A DNA stretch of 57,637 nucleotides, from NCBI GenBank assembly GCA_017307735.1, contig JAFKGR010000025.1, forward strand, positions 1 to 57,637, read 5' to 3'. Shown here piece after piece: positions 24,892-34,552 of the stretch. This DNA comes from Chitinophagaceae bacterium. GTDB taxonomy: Bacteria > Bacteroidota > Bacteroidia > Chitinophagales > Chitinophagaceae. The translations under genes and the position numbers were made by a program. The notes under the pieces are model-generated. The model was not told where the DNA came from. It saw only the letters and a list, made by a program, of their open reading frames with translations, and did no database searches. How positions within the stretch are numbered: position 1 is the stretch's first letter; the number at the start of each line of letters is the position of its first letter.

Positions 24892-26199
24892 ATGAAGATG
24901 ATGTACTATGTAAATTTTTCGCGAAATATTTTTTGCTTCCTGTGTGTTTTCATTTTTATTAATTCGACTGTTTGCGCTCAGGTAAAAAACCTGGATTATT
25001 TTATTTCTGAAGGATTGAAAAACAGCCCCGGATTGCATGAAATAAACAATCTTGAGCGGTATTTCAAATTTCAAAATGATTTAATCAATGCACAGAACAA
25101 AAAGCCACAGATAAGTTTTTCTGCAGATTATCTTTTATCTCCTTTCTTTTTTGACAATGGCAGGGCCGTTAGCATAACACCCAATCCTTCCGCAAAGGCT
25201 TATGGGTATGATGCAGCTATTTCCAATGGCGGGCTTTATGCAGCCCAGGTAAATGTGGCACTTCCTCTGTTTAATACCGCCATTCTGAAACGTCTTTTTG
25301 AACAGAATCAGATTCAGTCTGATATTTCTTCCTTTGGCAAAAAGCAAATTGAACATGATCTTGAAAAAACGATTGCCGATCAGTATATCATCACGTATGA
25401 ATTCCACCAACAGATGGATTATCAGCAAAAAATTATTGATCAGCTTGAAAGCAGAAAACCATTGATAGCTGCCCTCGTAAAGCAGGGCCTGATGCAGCAA
25501 AACGATTTTTTGTTGCTGGATATACAACTCTCGGCAAGTAAAAATGATTTGAAACAACTTGAATTTGCTTACCGTAACGGGGTGGCTATCCTGAAAAATC
25601 TTGCAGTAATCAGAGACACTTCAATTTATAATCTTGCAACTCCGGTTATTACGATGAATGTTCCACCGGATGAATTTAATTATGTCCAAAAATTCAGGCT
25701 GGACAGTCTCAATCTGGCAGTGCAGGAAAAAGTTTTTGATACGAGGTACCGTCCTCAGGTGAGTTTTTTGGGTTCAACAGGGATCAATGGATCGGACTTT
25801 AATAACCTTTATCGGAATTTTGGCTTGGCTGCAGGAATCCATTTGAGTGTGCCTATCAGTGATGGCCATCAGAGAAAATTATTTCATGAGCAAAACAAAA
25901 TTTTGATGGAGAATCAGCAAATATTTTTTGACAATGCTTCGGCGCTTCTCCAAAATAATTTGCGCGATGCTAAAATCCGGATTGAACAATCCAGACAGAC
26001 TATAGAAATGCTCAAAGACCCCATTGAAAGGCAGGAATTGCTTATCAATATGATCAGGGATAAAGTGGTTAAGGGGCAGGTATCTGTACTTGAATTTGTA
26101 AACGCTCTGCAGGAATATGCAACACTTCAGAAGAACAAGACCCTGGCAGAAACCAATCTTCTTCTTTCCATCAATCAATTCAACTATTACAACTGGTAA
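24892..26199 (+). CDS. TolC family outer membrane efflux protein
   Basis: The 435-residue protein has a signal peptide (NIFCFLCVFIFINSTVCAQ, about 30 residues) and the paired helical repeats of TolC-type channels, for example the C-terminal QSRQTIEMLKDPIERQEL and NALQEYATLQKNKTLAETNL helices. It forms the outer-membrane exit duct for a tripartite pump. It is the first of three genes: the adaptor starts 6 bp later and the RND permease overlaps the adaptor. Confidence 0.9.
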   Translation: MKMMYYVNFSRNIFCFLCVFIFINSTVCAQVKNLDYFISEGLKNSPGLHEINNLERYFKFQNDLINAQNKKPQISFSADYLLSPFFFDNGRAVSITPNPSAKAYGYDAAISNGGLYAAQVNVALPLFNTAILKRLFEQNQIQSDISSFGKKQIEHDLEKTIADQYIITYEFHQQMDYQQKIIDQLESRKPLIAALVKQGLMQQNDFLLLDIQLSASKNDLKQLEFAYRNGVAILKNLAVIRDTSIYNLATPVITMNVPPDEFNYVQKFRLDSLNLAVQEKVFDTRYRPQVSFLGSTGINGSDFNNLYRNFGLAAGIHLSVPISDGHQRKLFHEQNKILMENQQIFFDNASALLQNNLRDAKIRIEQSRQTIEMLKDPIERQELLINMIRDKVVKGQVSVLEFVNALQEYATLQKNKTLAETNLLLSINQFNYYNW

Positions 26200-26205
26200 A
26201 TAAAA

Positions 26206-27135
26206 ATGATGTCATTAGAATCTTATAAAATAGTTACGCTTTTTATTTTTCTGGCGAGTCTCGCTTCCTGTTCGGGCACCCAGCCGGAACAGGCCACAAG
26301 CCGGCCAAAGACTGATGTAACCCTTACCCGGCCTGTTGTCCGGGACTTTAATAATTTTATTCAATTGAATGGTAATACACAATTTCAGAAAAAATTAATT
26401 GTGAGATCGGTGATAACCGGGTACATCACTACCTTGCCCTGGAAAGTGGGTGAACGGATTTCAGCCGGAACGCTTTTTTGCAGAATCAGGACAAAGGAAC
26501 AACAGGCCCTGAAAGGATTTGACAGCAAAGAAACTTCACTGGAACAATTTCAAACTCCTTTGGATGTTCATTCAAATGTGTCAGGTATTATTACAGCCGT
26601 AAATTTCAGCAAGGGGGATTTTGTAAATGAGGGAGACATTATTGCCACAGTTACGGATCCTTCTTCTATGGTTTTGGTAATAGATGTGCCTCTTGAATAC
26701 CGCAATTATGTTGGCACCGGAAAAAATTGCCTTATAAAATTTCCTGATGGAAAAGTGCTTCGTTCTGTTATTCAGGAAGTGTTGCCTTTTGTGGATTCCG
26801 TTTCGCAGACACAACAATGTATTATCAGGTTTCCGCAAAACAGATCCATTCCTGAAAATATGAATCTGGTTGTCCAGATCCCGGTTTCTCAAAAACAAAA
26901 TTCGCTGGCGCTTCCTCTGGCAGCCATCCAGACTAATGAAACCGAAGATCAATTCTGGGTGATGAAACTCGTAAATGATTCTATGGCTATAAAAGTTCCC
27001 ATCACAGTTGGCATTCAGAACGATTCTCTTCGTGAAATTTTATCCGGTGTAAATATCAATGATAAAATAATCATGAATGGCGCTTTCGGATTGGAAGATT
27101 CTTCATTGGTAAAAGTGCAAACTGTAAATGAGTAA
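26206..27135 (+). CDS. RND efflux periplasmic adaptor (membrane fusion lipoprotein)
   Basis: The 309-residue protein has a lipoprotein signal (FLASLASC). The mature part has the adaptor layout: a first lipoyl half (VRSVITGYITTLPWKVGERI), a second half (VHSNVSGIITAVNFSKGDFV), a beta-barrel and a C-terminal membrane-proximal domain (GVNINDKIIMNGAFGLEDSS). The alpha-hairpin between the lipoyl halves is very short, as in heavy-metal or small RND systems of Bacteroidota. It bridges the TolC and RND products and overlaps the permease gene by 8 bp. Confidence 0.88.
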   Translation: MMSLESYKIVTLFIFLASLASCSGTQPEQATSRPKTDVTLTRPVVRDFNNFIQLNGNTQFQKKLIVRSVITGYITTLPWKVGERISAGTLFCRIRTKEQQALKGFDSKETSLEQFQTPLDVHSNVSGIITAVNFSKGDFVNEGDIIATVTDPSSMVLVIDVPLEYRNYVGTGKNCLIKFPDGKVLRSVIQEVLPFVDSVSQTQQCIIRFPQNRSIPENMNLVVQIPVSQKQNSLALPLAAIQTNETEDQFWVMKLVNDSMAIKVPITVGIQNDSLREILSGVNINDKIIMNGAFGLEDSSLVKVQTVNE

Positions 27136-30100
27136 TATGAAACAGTTTCATCATCGATATAAAAAGCCGCTCATCGGACTTACGGTATTAATTTTTCTCG
27201 CCGGTATTTTTAGTTACTCCAGGCTGAAGACAAGTTTGTTTCCCGATATCACCTTTCCTAAACTGAAGGTTATTGCCGATGCTGGCCAGCAACCTGTTGA
27301 TAAAATGATGGTGGCTGTGACCATCCCTTTAGAGAATACAATCAAGCGCGTGGAAGGTTTGGATTTTATTCGCAGCACCACATCCCGCGGCAGTTGTGAA
27401 ATTTCGGTTTTCCTGAAATGGGATGCCGATGTGGATAAGGCAAAGTCTCAGATGGAAGCCCTGATCAATGATGCGAGAAGTAATATTCTTCCCGGTACGC
27501 AGACCCGGGTTGAGAAAATGAATCCGTCCATTCTTCCTGTAATGGCATTCAGCCTTGAAGGAAAGAGGTCTCAGATTGAACTGAAAAAGATTGCATTACT
27601 CCAGGTCAAACCATTTCTTGCCGCTGCTCCGGGTGTTTCTGATGTAGCTGTTGTGGGCGGCAAAACAAAGGAATATCAAATCATTTTGAATCCGCAAAAG
27701 ATGACTGAACTACGGATCACACCTGAGCAAATCAGTACCATCGTCGGTCAATCCAACGTCCTTCAGTCTAACGGTTATTTCAGTGATTACAATCGGCTCT
27801 ATCTGACGCTCACCGACAATGCCATTGAAAACAAATCTGAGCTTGAGAACATAGTGATTGTAAGTACACCCCAGCGTGTAGTACGGTTAAAGGATATTTC
27901 AGAAATTAAAATCGGCGCTCAAAAAGAATACATAAAAATCAATGCTAACGGAAAAGATGTTCCTCTGGTGGCGGTATTGAAACAGCCCAGGGCCAATCTC
28001 ATAGATGTTAATGATGGAGTGATGGCAAGGGTGAAAGAGTTGCAGAATATATTGCCCCGAGATGTGACGCTGAGACCCTATTATCTTCAATCTGATTTTG
28101 TTCAGCAAAGTGTGAGGAGCATCAAAGATGTGTTGTGGGTGGGGCTATTGCTCGCCATTATAGTCGTTGTGATTTTTCTGCGTTCTTTGAAAACAAGTCT
28201 TGTAGTTCTTTTTACAATTCCTACGACACTTGCGCTGACATTAACCATCATGTATGCATTGGGTTATTCATTTAATATTATGACCCTGGGTGCAATAGCG
28301 GCGGCCATTGGTTTAATGATAGATGATGCCGTAATAGTAATAGAGCAGATCCATCGAAGCCATGAAGAAAACCCCGGTGAACCTATGTCAACGGTGGTAA
28401 GCAAAGCCATTGGTTTTCTATTCCCTGCCATGATTGGGTCATCCATGAGTACGATTGTAATTTTTATTCCTTTTGTACTGATGACCGGTGTTGCCGGTGC
28501 GTATTTCAAAGTGTTGGCATTTACTATGATCATCACATTGTCGGCATCTTTTATTGTTACGTGGCTGGTTCTTCCCATGTTGTTTTTAATTTTTCCCTAT
28601 AAATTGAAAAATGTAGCCGGCGTTACAGATGAACGATTGGAGAAAGGGAAAAAAGGTGCATGGATTTTATTTTTTATCAGGCATCCCTATATCAGTATTT
28701 TATTTGCAATAATCTGCATTTCGGTGATCTATTTTTTACCGGGCAGATTGCCTTCGGGTTTTCTCCCGGATATGGATGAAGGAGGAATTGTATTGGATTT
28801 CAAAAGCCCTCCCGGAACGACTCTTGAAGAAACTGACCGGATGCTGCGCCAGGTGGACAAAATTATTCAGGCGCAACCGGAAGTGGAAAGTTATAGCCGC
28901 CGGTTGGGTACCCAGATGGGATTTTTTATTACAGAACCTAATATAGGTGATTATTTGGTTCAACTAAAGAAAAAGAGAGATAAAAGTACTGATGAAGTTT
29001 CTGCTGTCATCCGGGCAAGAATAGAATCCACATTACCGCAACTACAGGTAGATTTCGGACAGGTAATTGGAGATATGCTGGGCGATTTGATGACCAGTGT
29101 ACAACCTATCGAAATAAAAGTTTTTGGAGATAACAGGCAACAGTTGCAAAATTTGTCAAAACAAATTGCCGCAATAACAAAAGAGGTCAGAGGAACTGCT
29201 GACGTGTTTGATGGGATTGTAATTGCCGGGCCGCAGGTGGTAGTACATCCCGACGTGGCCAAGCTGGCGCGCTTTGGCATTTCTCCAACTGACTTTCAGT
29301 TTCAATTGCAAACCCAGCTTGAAGGAAATGTAGTAAGCAAGGTGATTGAAAAGGAACAGGTAGCCAACATACGAATGATGTATCCCAAAGCGCAGCAGAC
29401 CAGTGTGAATACACTGGAAAATGGAAATATCTTTTTGCCCAATGGAACCTTAAAGCCAATCAATACTGTTGCTACAGTCAATTTGGAAAAAGGGGTGGCA
29501 GAAATTGAAAGGGAAAATCAAAAGATGATGGGAGTCGTTACGGCACGCCTTGAAAACAGGGATTTGGGGAGCACTCTCAAAGACATTCAGAAAAACCTGA
29601 ATGAAAAATTATCATTGCCCGCAGGATACCATATTGAATACGGAGGATCTTTTGCACAACAACAGCAGGCATTTTCAGATCTCATGTATATTTTAATCAT
29701 TGCCTGTGTGCTGGTGTTTATTGTGCAATTGGTTTTGTTCAGGGAATTTTTAGTTTCAACTTTTATCATCCTGCTGGCTGTGTTGGGAGTTGCCGGTTGT
29801 CTTACATCATTGTATGTAACAAATACTCCCTTAAATGTCGGCAGTTATACTGGCATTATTATGATAGTGGGCATCATCGGAGAGAATGCAATATTTACTT
29901 ACCAGCAATATTTGTTTGGAAAAGAAACCCTGAATACAGAACAAAGTATCGTTTATGCCATCAACACAAGATTACGCCCAAAATTGATGACCGTTACAGC
30001 AGCCGTCACTGCACTTTTACCATTGGCAATGGGTATCGGTGCAGGAGCGCAAATGCACCAGCCGCTTGCCATTGCAGTGATCGGAGGGCTTGTTTTAGCG

Positions 30101-30157
30101 CTTCCTCTATTGCTGATCGTACTCCCGACTTTCCTCAGAATTATCCACCGGAAATGA
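27128..30157 (+). CDS. RND family efflux permease
   Basis: The 1009-residue protein has the RND plan of 12 membrane spans with two large periplasmic loops. It starts with PLIGLTVLIFLAGIFSY and the loop signature SLFPDITFPKLKVI. The fourth span carries the proton-relay acidic pair in AIGLMIDDAVIVIEQ. The second half repeats the pattern (NVGSYTGIIMIVGIIGENAI), where the acidic residue is Glu. Such pumps export drugs, bile salts or metals; no substrate can be read from the sequence. Regulation is not visible; no regulator lies nearby. Confidence 0.95.
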   Translation: MSNMKQFHHRYKKPLIGLTVLIFLAGIFSYSRLKTSLFPDITFPKLKVIADAGQQPVDKMMVAVTIPLENTIKRVEGLDFIRSTTSRGSCEISVFLKWDADVDKAKSQMEALINDARSNILPGTQTRVEKMNPSILPVMAFSLEGKRSQIELKKIALLQVKPFLAAAPGVSDVAVVGGKTKEYQIILNPQKMTELRITPEQISTIVGQSNVLQSNGYFSDYNRLYLTLTDNAIENKSELENIVIVSTPQRVVRLKDISEIKIGAQKEYIKINANGKDVPLVAVLKQPRANLIDVNDGVMARVKELQNILPRDVTLRPYYLQSDFVQQSVRSIKDVLWVGLLLAIIVVVIFLRSLKTSLVVLFTIPTTLALTLTIMYALGYSFNIMTLGAIAAAIGLMIDDAVIVIEQIHRSHEENPGEPMSTVVSKAIGFLFPAMIGSSMSTIVIFIPFVLMTGVAGAYFKVLAFTMIITLSASFIVTWLVLPMLFLIFPYKLKNVAGVTDERLEKGKKGAWILFFIRHPYISILFAIICISVIYFLPGRLPSGFLPDMDEGGIVLDFKSPPGTTLEETDRMLRQVDKIIQAQPEVESYSRRLGTQMGFFITEPNIGDYLVQLKKKRDKSTDEVSAVIRARIESTLPQLQVDFGQVIGDMLGDLMTSVQPIEIKVFGDNRQQLQNLSKQIAAITKEVRGTADVFDGIVIAGPQVVVHPDVAKLARFGISPTDFQFQLQTQLEGNVVSKVIEKEQVANIRMMYPKAQQTSVNTLENGNIFLPNGTLKPINTVATVNLEKGVAEIERENQKMMGVVTARLENRDLGSTLKDIQKNLNEKLSLPAGYHIEYGGSFAQQQQAFSDLMYILIIACVLVFIVQLVLFREFLVSTFIILLAVLGVAGCLTSLYVTNTPLNVGSYTGIIMIVGIIGENAIFTYQQYLFGKETLNTEQSIVYAINTRLRPKLMTVTAAVTALLPLAMGIGAGAQMHQPLAIAVIGGLVLALPLLLIVLPTFLRIIHRK

Positions 30158-30238
30158 TTTTCATTTCAGTAATTCATTGCTTCATTTTGAAAGATGTTTT
30201 GCAAAGTGCATTACATTTATCTCCAAACGAAAGAACAC

Positions 30239-31249
30239 ATGAAACGCAAAGACTTTTTGCAAACAACCATTCCGCTTGTTGCCTCCGTGGGTACAATGGG
30301 ATTTACAGGAAGAGATGAAAATAAAAGTGCGATTCCAAAATATTTAAAGGAAGGCGATACCATTGGAATTACCTGCCCATCCGGTTGGATAACCATCGAA
30401 GAGGTACAGGCATGTATAAAACAATTGGAAGCATGGGGATTTAAAGTTGTGATGGATAATACCGTAGGGGCAAAAGATTCTACGTTTGCCGGAACAGATG
30501 ATGAAAGAGCAGCCGGCTTTCAGAAAATGATGGATGATGAAAGTATTGATGCTATTATGTTGGGGAGGGGAGGTTATGGAGCAATACGGATAATTGATAA
30601 AATTGATTTTTCGAAATTCAGGAAGAAGCCGAAGTGGGTCATGGGATTCAGCGATGCTACCATAGTTCATCTGCAACTGGCCAGGTTTGGAATACCATCC
30701 ATTCATTGCAAAATGTGTAATAGTTTTCCGGATGATCCCTCCACCGAAACCACGGAACAAGCGTATGCTATCAATTCCATCAATACCTGTCTTCGGGGAG
30801 AACAAACCGAATACGATGCCAACACCACACAGGTAAATCGTCCGGGTTCGGCAAAAGGAAAATTAATTGGAGGAAACCTTTCAATCATTGGAATGATGTG
30901 TGGCAGCAAATCTGCGATTCGCACAGATGGTTGTATTTTGTTTATTGAAGATGTTGAAGAATATATGTACAAAATTGATGGCATGCTCTGGAATCTTTTG
31001 CGGAGTGGGAAACTGGATCGTCTGAAAGGCTTGATAATAGGGCAGTTCAGAATTAAGCCCGATGATCCCGGAGAAGAATTCGGATTGACACTTCATGACA
31101 TTGTTATGGAAAAAGTAAATCAATTTTCCTATCCTGTTTGTTTTGATTTTCCTGTCGGACATGTGTACGCCAACAATGCGCTCAAATGTGGAATGCCTTA
31201 TTTGTTGCAGGTTTCACCGGATAATTCAAGGCTGACATCTTTGGCGTAA
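30239..31249 (+). CDS. S66 family LD-carboxypeptidase (exported type)
   Basis: The ATG at 30239 gives an N-terminus MKRKDFLQTTIPLVASVGTM, a Tat-like or lipid-free signal, and is preferred over an upstream ATG at 30194. The 336-residue product keeps the S66 catalytic pattern: nucleophile Ser in MGFSDATIVHL, Glu in LFIEDVEEY and His in FPVGHVYAN. Family members remove the terminal D-Ala from murein tetrapeptides during recycling. A paralogue follows directly, so the two may act on different substrates or in different compartments. Confidence 0.88.
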   Translation: MKRKDFLQTTIPLVASVGTMGFTGRDENKSAIPKYLKEGDTIGITCPSGWITIEEVQACIKQLEAWGFKVVMDNTVGAKDSTFAGTDDERAAGFQKMMDDESIDAIMLGRGGYGAIRIIDKIDFSKFRKKPKWVMGFSDATIVHLQLARFGIPSIHCKMCNSFPDDPSTETTEQAYAINSINTCLRGEQTEYDANTTQVNRPGSAKGKLIGGNLSIIGMMCGSKSAIRTDGCILFIEDVEEYMYKIDGMLWNLLRSGKLDRLKGLIIGQFRIKPDDPGEEFGLTLHDIVMEKVNQFSYPVCFDFPVGHVYANNALKCGMPYLLQVSPDNSRLTSLA

Positions 31250-31274
31250 ATTGCCGCCCGTATTAAAAAATAAT

Positions 31275-32183
31275 ATGGCAACAATTCCTCCGTATTTGAA
31301 AAAGGGTGATACCATTGGATTGGTAGCTCCTGCAGGATTTATGCCTGAAAAAAAGTTTCAGGTTTGTGTTCAAACATTACAGAATCGTGGGTTTAAAGTG
31401 AAGATGGGCAAAACCCCCGGTCATCAGTTTCACTATTTTTCAGGGACAGATAAAGAGCGCAAAAATGATCTGCAGAAATTTCTTGATGATGAAAAAATAA
31501 AAGCCATCCTTTGTGTACGCGGCGGATATGGAACGGGAAGGATTATCGAGGATTTGGATTTTAAGAAATTTGCTGCTCATCCCAAATGGGTGATAGGTTT
31601 CAGCGATATTACAGTTTTGCATTGCCATATCTTTTCAAATTATCAGATACCGACATTACATGCCCCAATGGCGGGTGCATTCAACAAAGAAGGATTTAAA
31701 AATGAATATGTCGGCAGTTTGTTCGATGCGCTTTCAGGGAAAAAAGCTGATTATAAAGTTCCTGCGCATGCATTCAACAAAAAGGGAAAAGCATCCGGAG
31801 TGCTGGTCGGCGGAAACCTGATGTTGTTTACACATTTGATTGGAACCAGTTCTGAGGTGGATACAAGAAATAGAATTCTTTTTATTGAGGATACCGGCGA
31901 ATATATTTATTCAGTGGACAGGATGATGTATCAGCTCAAAAGGGTGGGAAAGCTTAAGAATCTGAAAGGTCTGATTGTCGGGCGTTTCAGCGATATGAAA
32001 GATACAACTATACCTTTCGGGCAAAGTGTTGAAGAAGTGATCCGGGATGTGGTAAAAGAATATGATTATCCAAAATGTTTCAATTTTCCAGTAGGGCATC
32101 AGGATGAAAATTATGCATTGAAAGTGGGTGGCCGATACTCCTTAATTGTTGAAAAAAATAATGTTTCCCTGACTGAAAAATAG
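31275..32183 (+). CDS. S66 family LD-carboxypeptidase (cytoplasmic type)
   Basis: The ATG at 31275 (MATIPPYLKKGDTIGLVAP) is preferred over an upstream TTG. The 302-residue protein has no signal peptide, unlike its upstream paralogue. Catalytic residues are visible: Ser in IGFSDITVLHC, Glu in LFIEDTGEYIY and His in FPVGHQDEN. It matches cytoplasmic LdcA-type murein tetrapeptide recycling enzymes. The gene begins 25 bp after its paralogue and the two share about the same motif spacing. Confidence 0.9.
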   Translation: MATIPPYLKKGDTIGLVAPAGFMPEKKFQVCVQTLQNRGFKVKMGKTPGHQFHYFSGTDKERKNDLQKFLDDEKIKAILCVRGGYGTGRIIEDLDFKKFAAHPKWVIGFSDITVLHCHIFSNYQIPTLHAPMAGAFNKEGFKNEYVGSLFDALSGKKADYKVPAHAFNKKGKASGVLVGGNLMLFTHLIGTSSEVDTRNRILFIEDTGEYIYSVDRMMYQLKRVGKLKNLKGLIVGRFSDMKDTTIPFGQSVEEVIRDVVKEYDYPKCFNFPVGHQDENYALKVGGRYSLIVEKNNVSLTEK

Positions 32184-32195
32184 AATTTTAACCTG

Positions 32196-32909
32196 ATGAA
32201 GATTAAATTGCTACGCTTTTTCAAACGTTTGTTTATTCGTTTACACCTGCATGTTATATTCGGTTGGTCAGAGGGTTTTTGCCTGCAGTTGGTGTGGATG
32301 TCGCGGTTGTCGCGCTGGACAAATGCAAATAAAAAAATCCCGTTGAATGATTTTCCATCCCAATGGGATTATCAAAAGCGGTATCAGTTGTATGAATATG
32401 TTTATCAGAAAAAGATTGAAGGGCAGCCATTTCATTATCTCGAATTTGGTGTGGCGAACGGGGATTCCTTCCGTTGGTGGAGCAAGAGGGACAAGAATCC
32501 AAATTCGGAATTTGACGGCTTTGATACCTTCACCGGATTGCCTGAAGATTTTGGCCAGTATAAAAAAGGAACGTTTAATACCGGAAATTCCGTTCCGGCA
32601 CTGGACGATACGAGATGTAAATTTCACGCCGGACTTTTTCAGCAAACACTGCCTTCTTTTTTAAAATGTTTTGAAAATGATAAACGTTTGGTGATAATGA
32701 TGGATGCCGATTTATATTCCTCCACCTTGTTTGTGCTTTCGTATTTGGCTCCGTATCTTAAAAAAGGTGATATTGTTTTCTTTGATGAATTTGGTGTGCC
32801 GCTACATGAGTTCAGGGCCTTTACACAGTTTCAGGAATCATTTTATTTGCCGATGGAACCTGTTGCTACGAATAATAATTATTATTTCATGGCATTTCAG
32901 GTAAAATAA
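32196..32909 (+). CDS. TylF/MycF-like SAM-dependent methyltransferase
   Basis: The 237-residue protein has a basic amphipathic N-terminus and a class I methyltransferase core: FHYLEFGVANGDSFRWW (motif I), DGFDTFTGLPEDF, and the metal-binding MMDADLYSSTLFVL followed by DIVFFDEFG. This acidic pair layout is that of TylF/macrocin O-methyltransferase relatives, which methylate sugar or small-molecule hydroxyls. It starts 12 bp after the second S66 gene. Substrate is unknown; a surface-glycan role is possible. Confidence 0.8.
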   Translation: MKIKLLRFFKRLFIRLHLHVIFGWSEGFCLQLVWMSRLSRWTNANKKIPLNDFPSQWDYQKRYQLYEYVYQKKIEGQPFHYLEFGVANGDSFRWWSKRDKNPNSEFDGFDTFTGLPEDFGQYKKGTFNTGNSVPALDDTRCKFHAGLFQQTLPSFLKCFENDKRLVIMMDADLYSSTLFVLSYLAPYLKKGDIVFFDEFGVPLHEFRAFTQFQESFYLPMEPVATNNNYYFMAFQVK

Positions 32910-33170
32910 TTATTTGATTTTGTTTTTGATTTAATCGAATTCACTATTGAACCAGGAAATGAAATCGTTCAAAATGAAAGCTTTTCAAAAAGTTTTTGCA
33001 GACTTGATTATAACGATTTTCAGCGAATAAAAAAATTATTTTTTTAGGGATAATACTTTGAGTTTCAAGTTTGTAAGAAGTTGAAATGCTTTTAACGTAT
33101 CTATCACATTAAAGATTTTATACACGGTTAAAATCCAATATAATTTTAGGTTATAAATCTAAAAAGATAT

Positions 33171-33494
33171 ATGAAAAAATTCATCATTGCGATTCTTATG
33201 GTTGCAGGTTCAATTGGATTTGCAACTGCCCAGACGAAACAAAGTGCCGTTCACAAGAAAGCCCCAATGACAGCCGTTACTTCAACAACGACTTCGCAAT
33301 CGCCTGCCCAAACAGTAAAAGCCCAACACAAAAAAAAGACAAAAGCTGAAAAAGCTGAGGTCAAATCCACTGCATCCACCACACCTCACATGAAAAAGGA
33401 CGGAACGCCGGACAAAAGATTTAAGGCCAACAAGCACTTAAAGAAGAATGGAACTCCGGATAAGAGATTTAAAGAAAACAAAAAGAAATCTTAG
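33171..33494 (+). CDS. Small secreted Lys-rich protein with DGTPDKRFK repeats
   Basis: The 107-residue protein has a signal peptide (MKKFIIAILMVAGSIGFATAQ). The mature part is a Thr/Ser/Ala/Lys-rich low-complexity chain that ends with two copies of a K(K)-x-GTPDKRFK motif (MKKDGTPDKRFKANKH and LKKNGTPDKRFKENKK). Similar short basic exported proteins are frequent in Bacteroidota, with no known function. A strong terminator follows. Confidence 0.75.
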   Translation: MKKFIIAILMVAGSIGFATAQTKQSAVHKKAPMTAVTSTTTSQSPAQTVKAQHKKKTKAEKAEVKSTASTTPHMKKDGTPDKRFKANKHLKKNGTPDKRFKENKKKS

Positions 33495-33514
33495 TTCCCT
33501 TATGATCTGATTGC

Positions 33515-33553
33515 AATACCGTATCAAAAGGAATTTGGATACGGTATTTTTTT
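33515..33553 (+). terminator. Rho-independent terminator after the Lys-rich protein gene
   Basis: A perfect 11-bp stem (AATACCGTATC 33515-33525 with GATACGGTATT 33538-33548) is followed by a T-tract. It starts 20 nt after the stop codon. Confidence 0.85.
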
Positions 33554-33583
33554 CGATTTATTCAACTTTGAAAAAAAATAAAA

Positions 33584-33603
33584 CCCATCTGCAAAAAGAT
33601 GGG
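33584..33603 (-). terminator. tRNA-type terminator hairpin, duplicate copy
   Basis: CCCATCT/AGATGGG hairpin followed on the minus strand by a U-tract. It is the same hairpin as at 33735-33754 and sits downstream of the degenerate tRNA-Pro copy, so it was duplicated together with it. Confidence 0.6.
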
Positions 33604-33613
33604 CTTAAAAAAG

Positions 33614-33697
33614 TCGGGATGACTGGACTCGAACCAGCGACTCCCACGTCCCGAATCCCTACAGTATTGTAGGGACTACCGGGTTGCGCTGTGTTGT
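33614..33697 (-). pseudogene. Degenerate tRNA-Pro copy with palindrome in place of the anticodon arm
   Basis: The 3' half (acceptor, T arm) matches the intact tRNA at 33764 nearly base for base. The anticodon arm is replaced by TCCCTACA-GTAT-TGTAGGGA (33656-33675), and the 5' acceptor strand is lost (TGTTGT region instead of CATCCCG). It cannot fold as a functional tRNA with a normal anticodon. Confidence 0.7.
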
Positions 33698-33734
33698 AAA
33701 ATAAAATCGTAAAAGATTTAAGGGAAATAAGAAA

Positions 33735-33754
33735 CCCATCTGCAAAAAGATGGG
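33735..33754 (-). terminator. Terminator of tRNA-Pro
   Basis: On the minus strand a CCCATC-TTTTTG-CAGATGGG-type hairpin followed by TTT begins 9 nt past the tRNA 3' end. Confidence 0.65.
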
Positions 33755-33763
33755 CTTAAAAAG

Positions 33764-33837
33764 TCGGGATGACTGGACTCGAACCAGCGACCCCCACGTC
33801 CCGAACGTGGTGCGCTACCGGGCTGCGCTACATCCCG
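33764..33837 (-). tRNA. tRNA-Pro (CGG)
   Basis: On the minus strand 74 nt fold as a cloverleaf: acceptor CGGGATG with CATCCCG, D arm with AGCGCAGCCCGGTAGCGC, anticodon stem CCACG/CGTGG with loop TTCGGGA giving anticodon CGG, and a T arm with loop TTCGAGT. The discriminator base is A and no CCA is encoded. This is the only intact copy in a cluster of five tRNA-Pro-derived segments. Confidence 0.9.
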
Positions 33838-34074
33838 AACAATTCAAAACGAATTGAACAAATGGGAGGCAAAATTAAGGAACTGAATTTATAATCAATT
33901 TTAATTCGACTGATTATTTGATTTATTGAATTTGCTTTTTAAGAAATTAGAAGGGGAAATAGCTGCTGCACCGAATGAAAAGATTAATTATTTCAATATG
34001 TTTTTTTAAACGAATAGAAAGAAAAAGTTCAATGAGAGAACCCCCAATCAGGGTAAAAGTTATTGATTTATTGT

Positions 34075-34136
34075 ACCAGCGACCCCCACGTCCTCCCTAC
34101 AGAACTGTAGGGACTACCGGGCTGCGCTACATCCCG
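34075..34136 (-). pseudogene. Pseudo-tRNA-Pro, array copy 1
   Basis: A 62-bp tRNA-Pro segment lacks the 3' acceptor and half of the T arm, and has the palindrome TCCCTACAGAACTGTAGGGA (34094-34113) in place of the anticodon arm. The 5' acceptor, D arm and part of the variable region are kept unchanged. Confidence 0.7.
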
Positions 34137-34334
34137 AACAATTCAAAATGAATTGAACAAATGGGAGGCAAAATTAAGGAACTGAATTTATAATCAATTT
34201 TTATTCGACTGATAAGAAATAGTTGGGGTACCGAATGAAAAGATTAATTATTTCAATATGGTTTTTTTTAACGAATAGAAAGAAAAAGTTCAATGAGAGA
34301 ATCCTAATCAGGGTAAAAGTTATTGATTTATTGC

Positions 34335-34396
34335 ACCAGCGACCCCCACGTCCTCCCTACAGAACTGTAGGGACTACCGGGCTGCGCTACATCCCG
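34335..34396 (-). pseudogene. Pseudo-tRNA-Pro, array copy 2
   Basis: Same structure as array copy 1, palindrome at 34354-34373; near-identical over the whole unit. Confidence 0.7.
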
Positions 34397-34552
34397 AACA
34401 ATTCAAAATGAATTGAACAAATGGGAGGCAAAATTAAGGAACTGAATTTATAATCAATTTTTATTCGACTGATTATTTGATTTATTGAATTCGAATAGAG
34501 AAAAAGTTCAATGAGAGAACCCCAATCAGGGTAAAAGTTATTGATTTATTGT

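Noticed and set aside
34223..34411. Small frame inside the tRNA-derived array
   Set aside because: It translates repeat and pseudo-tRNA sequence; no signal or motif, and a copy-dependent frame.
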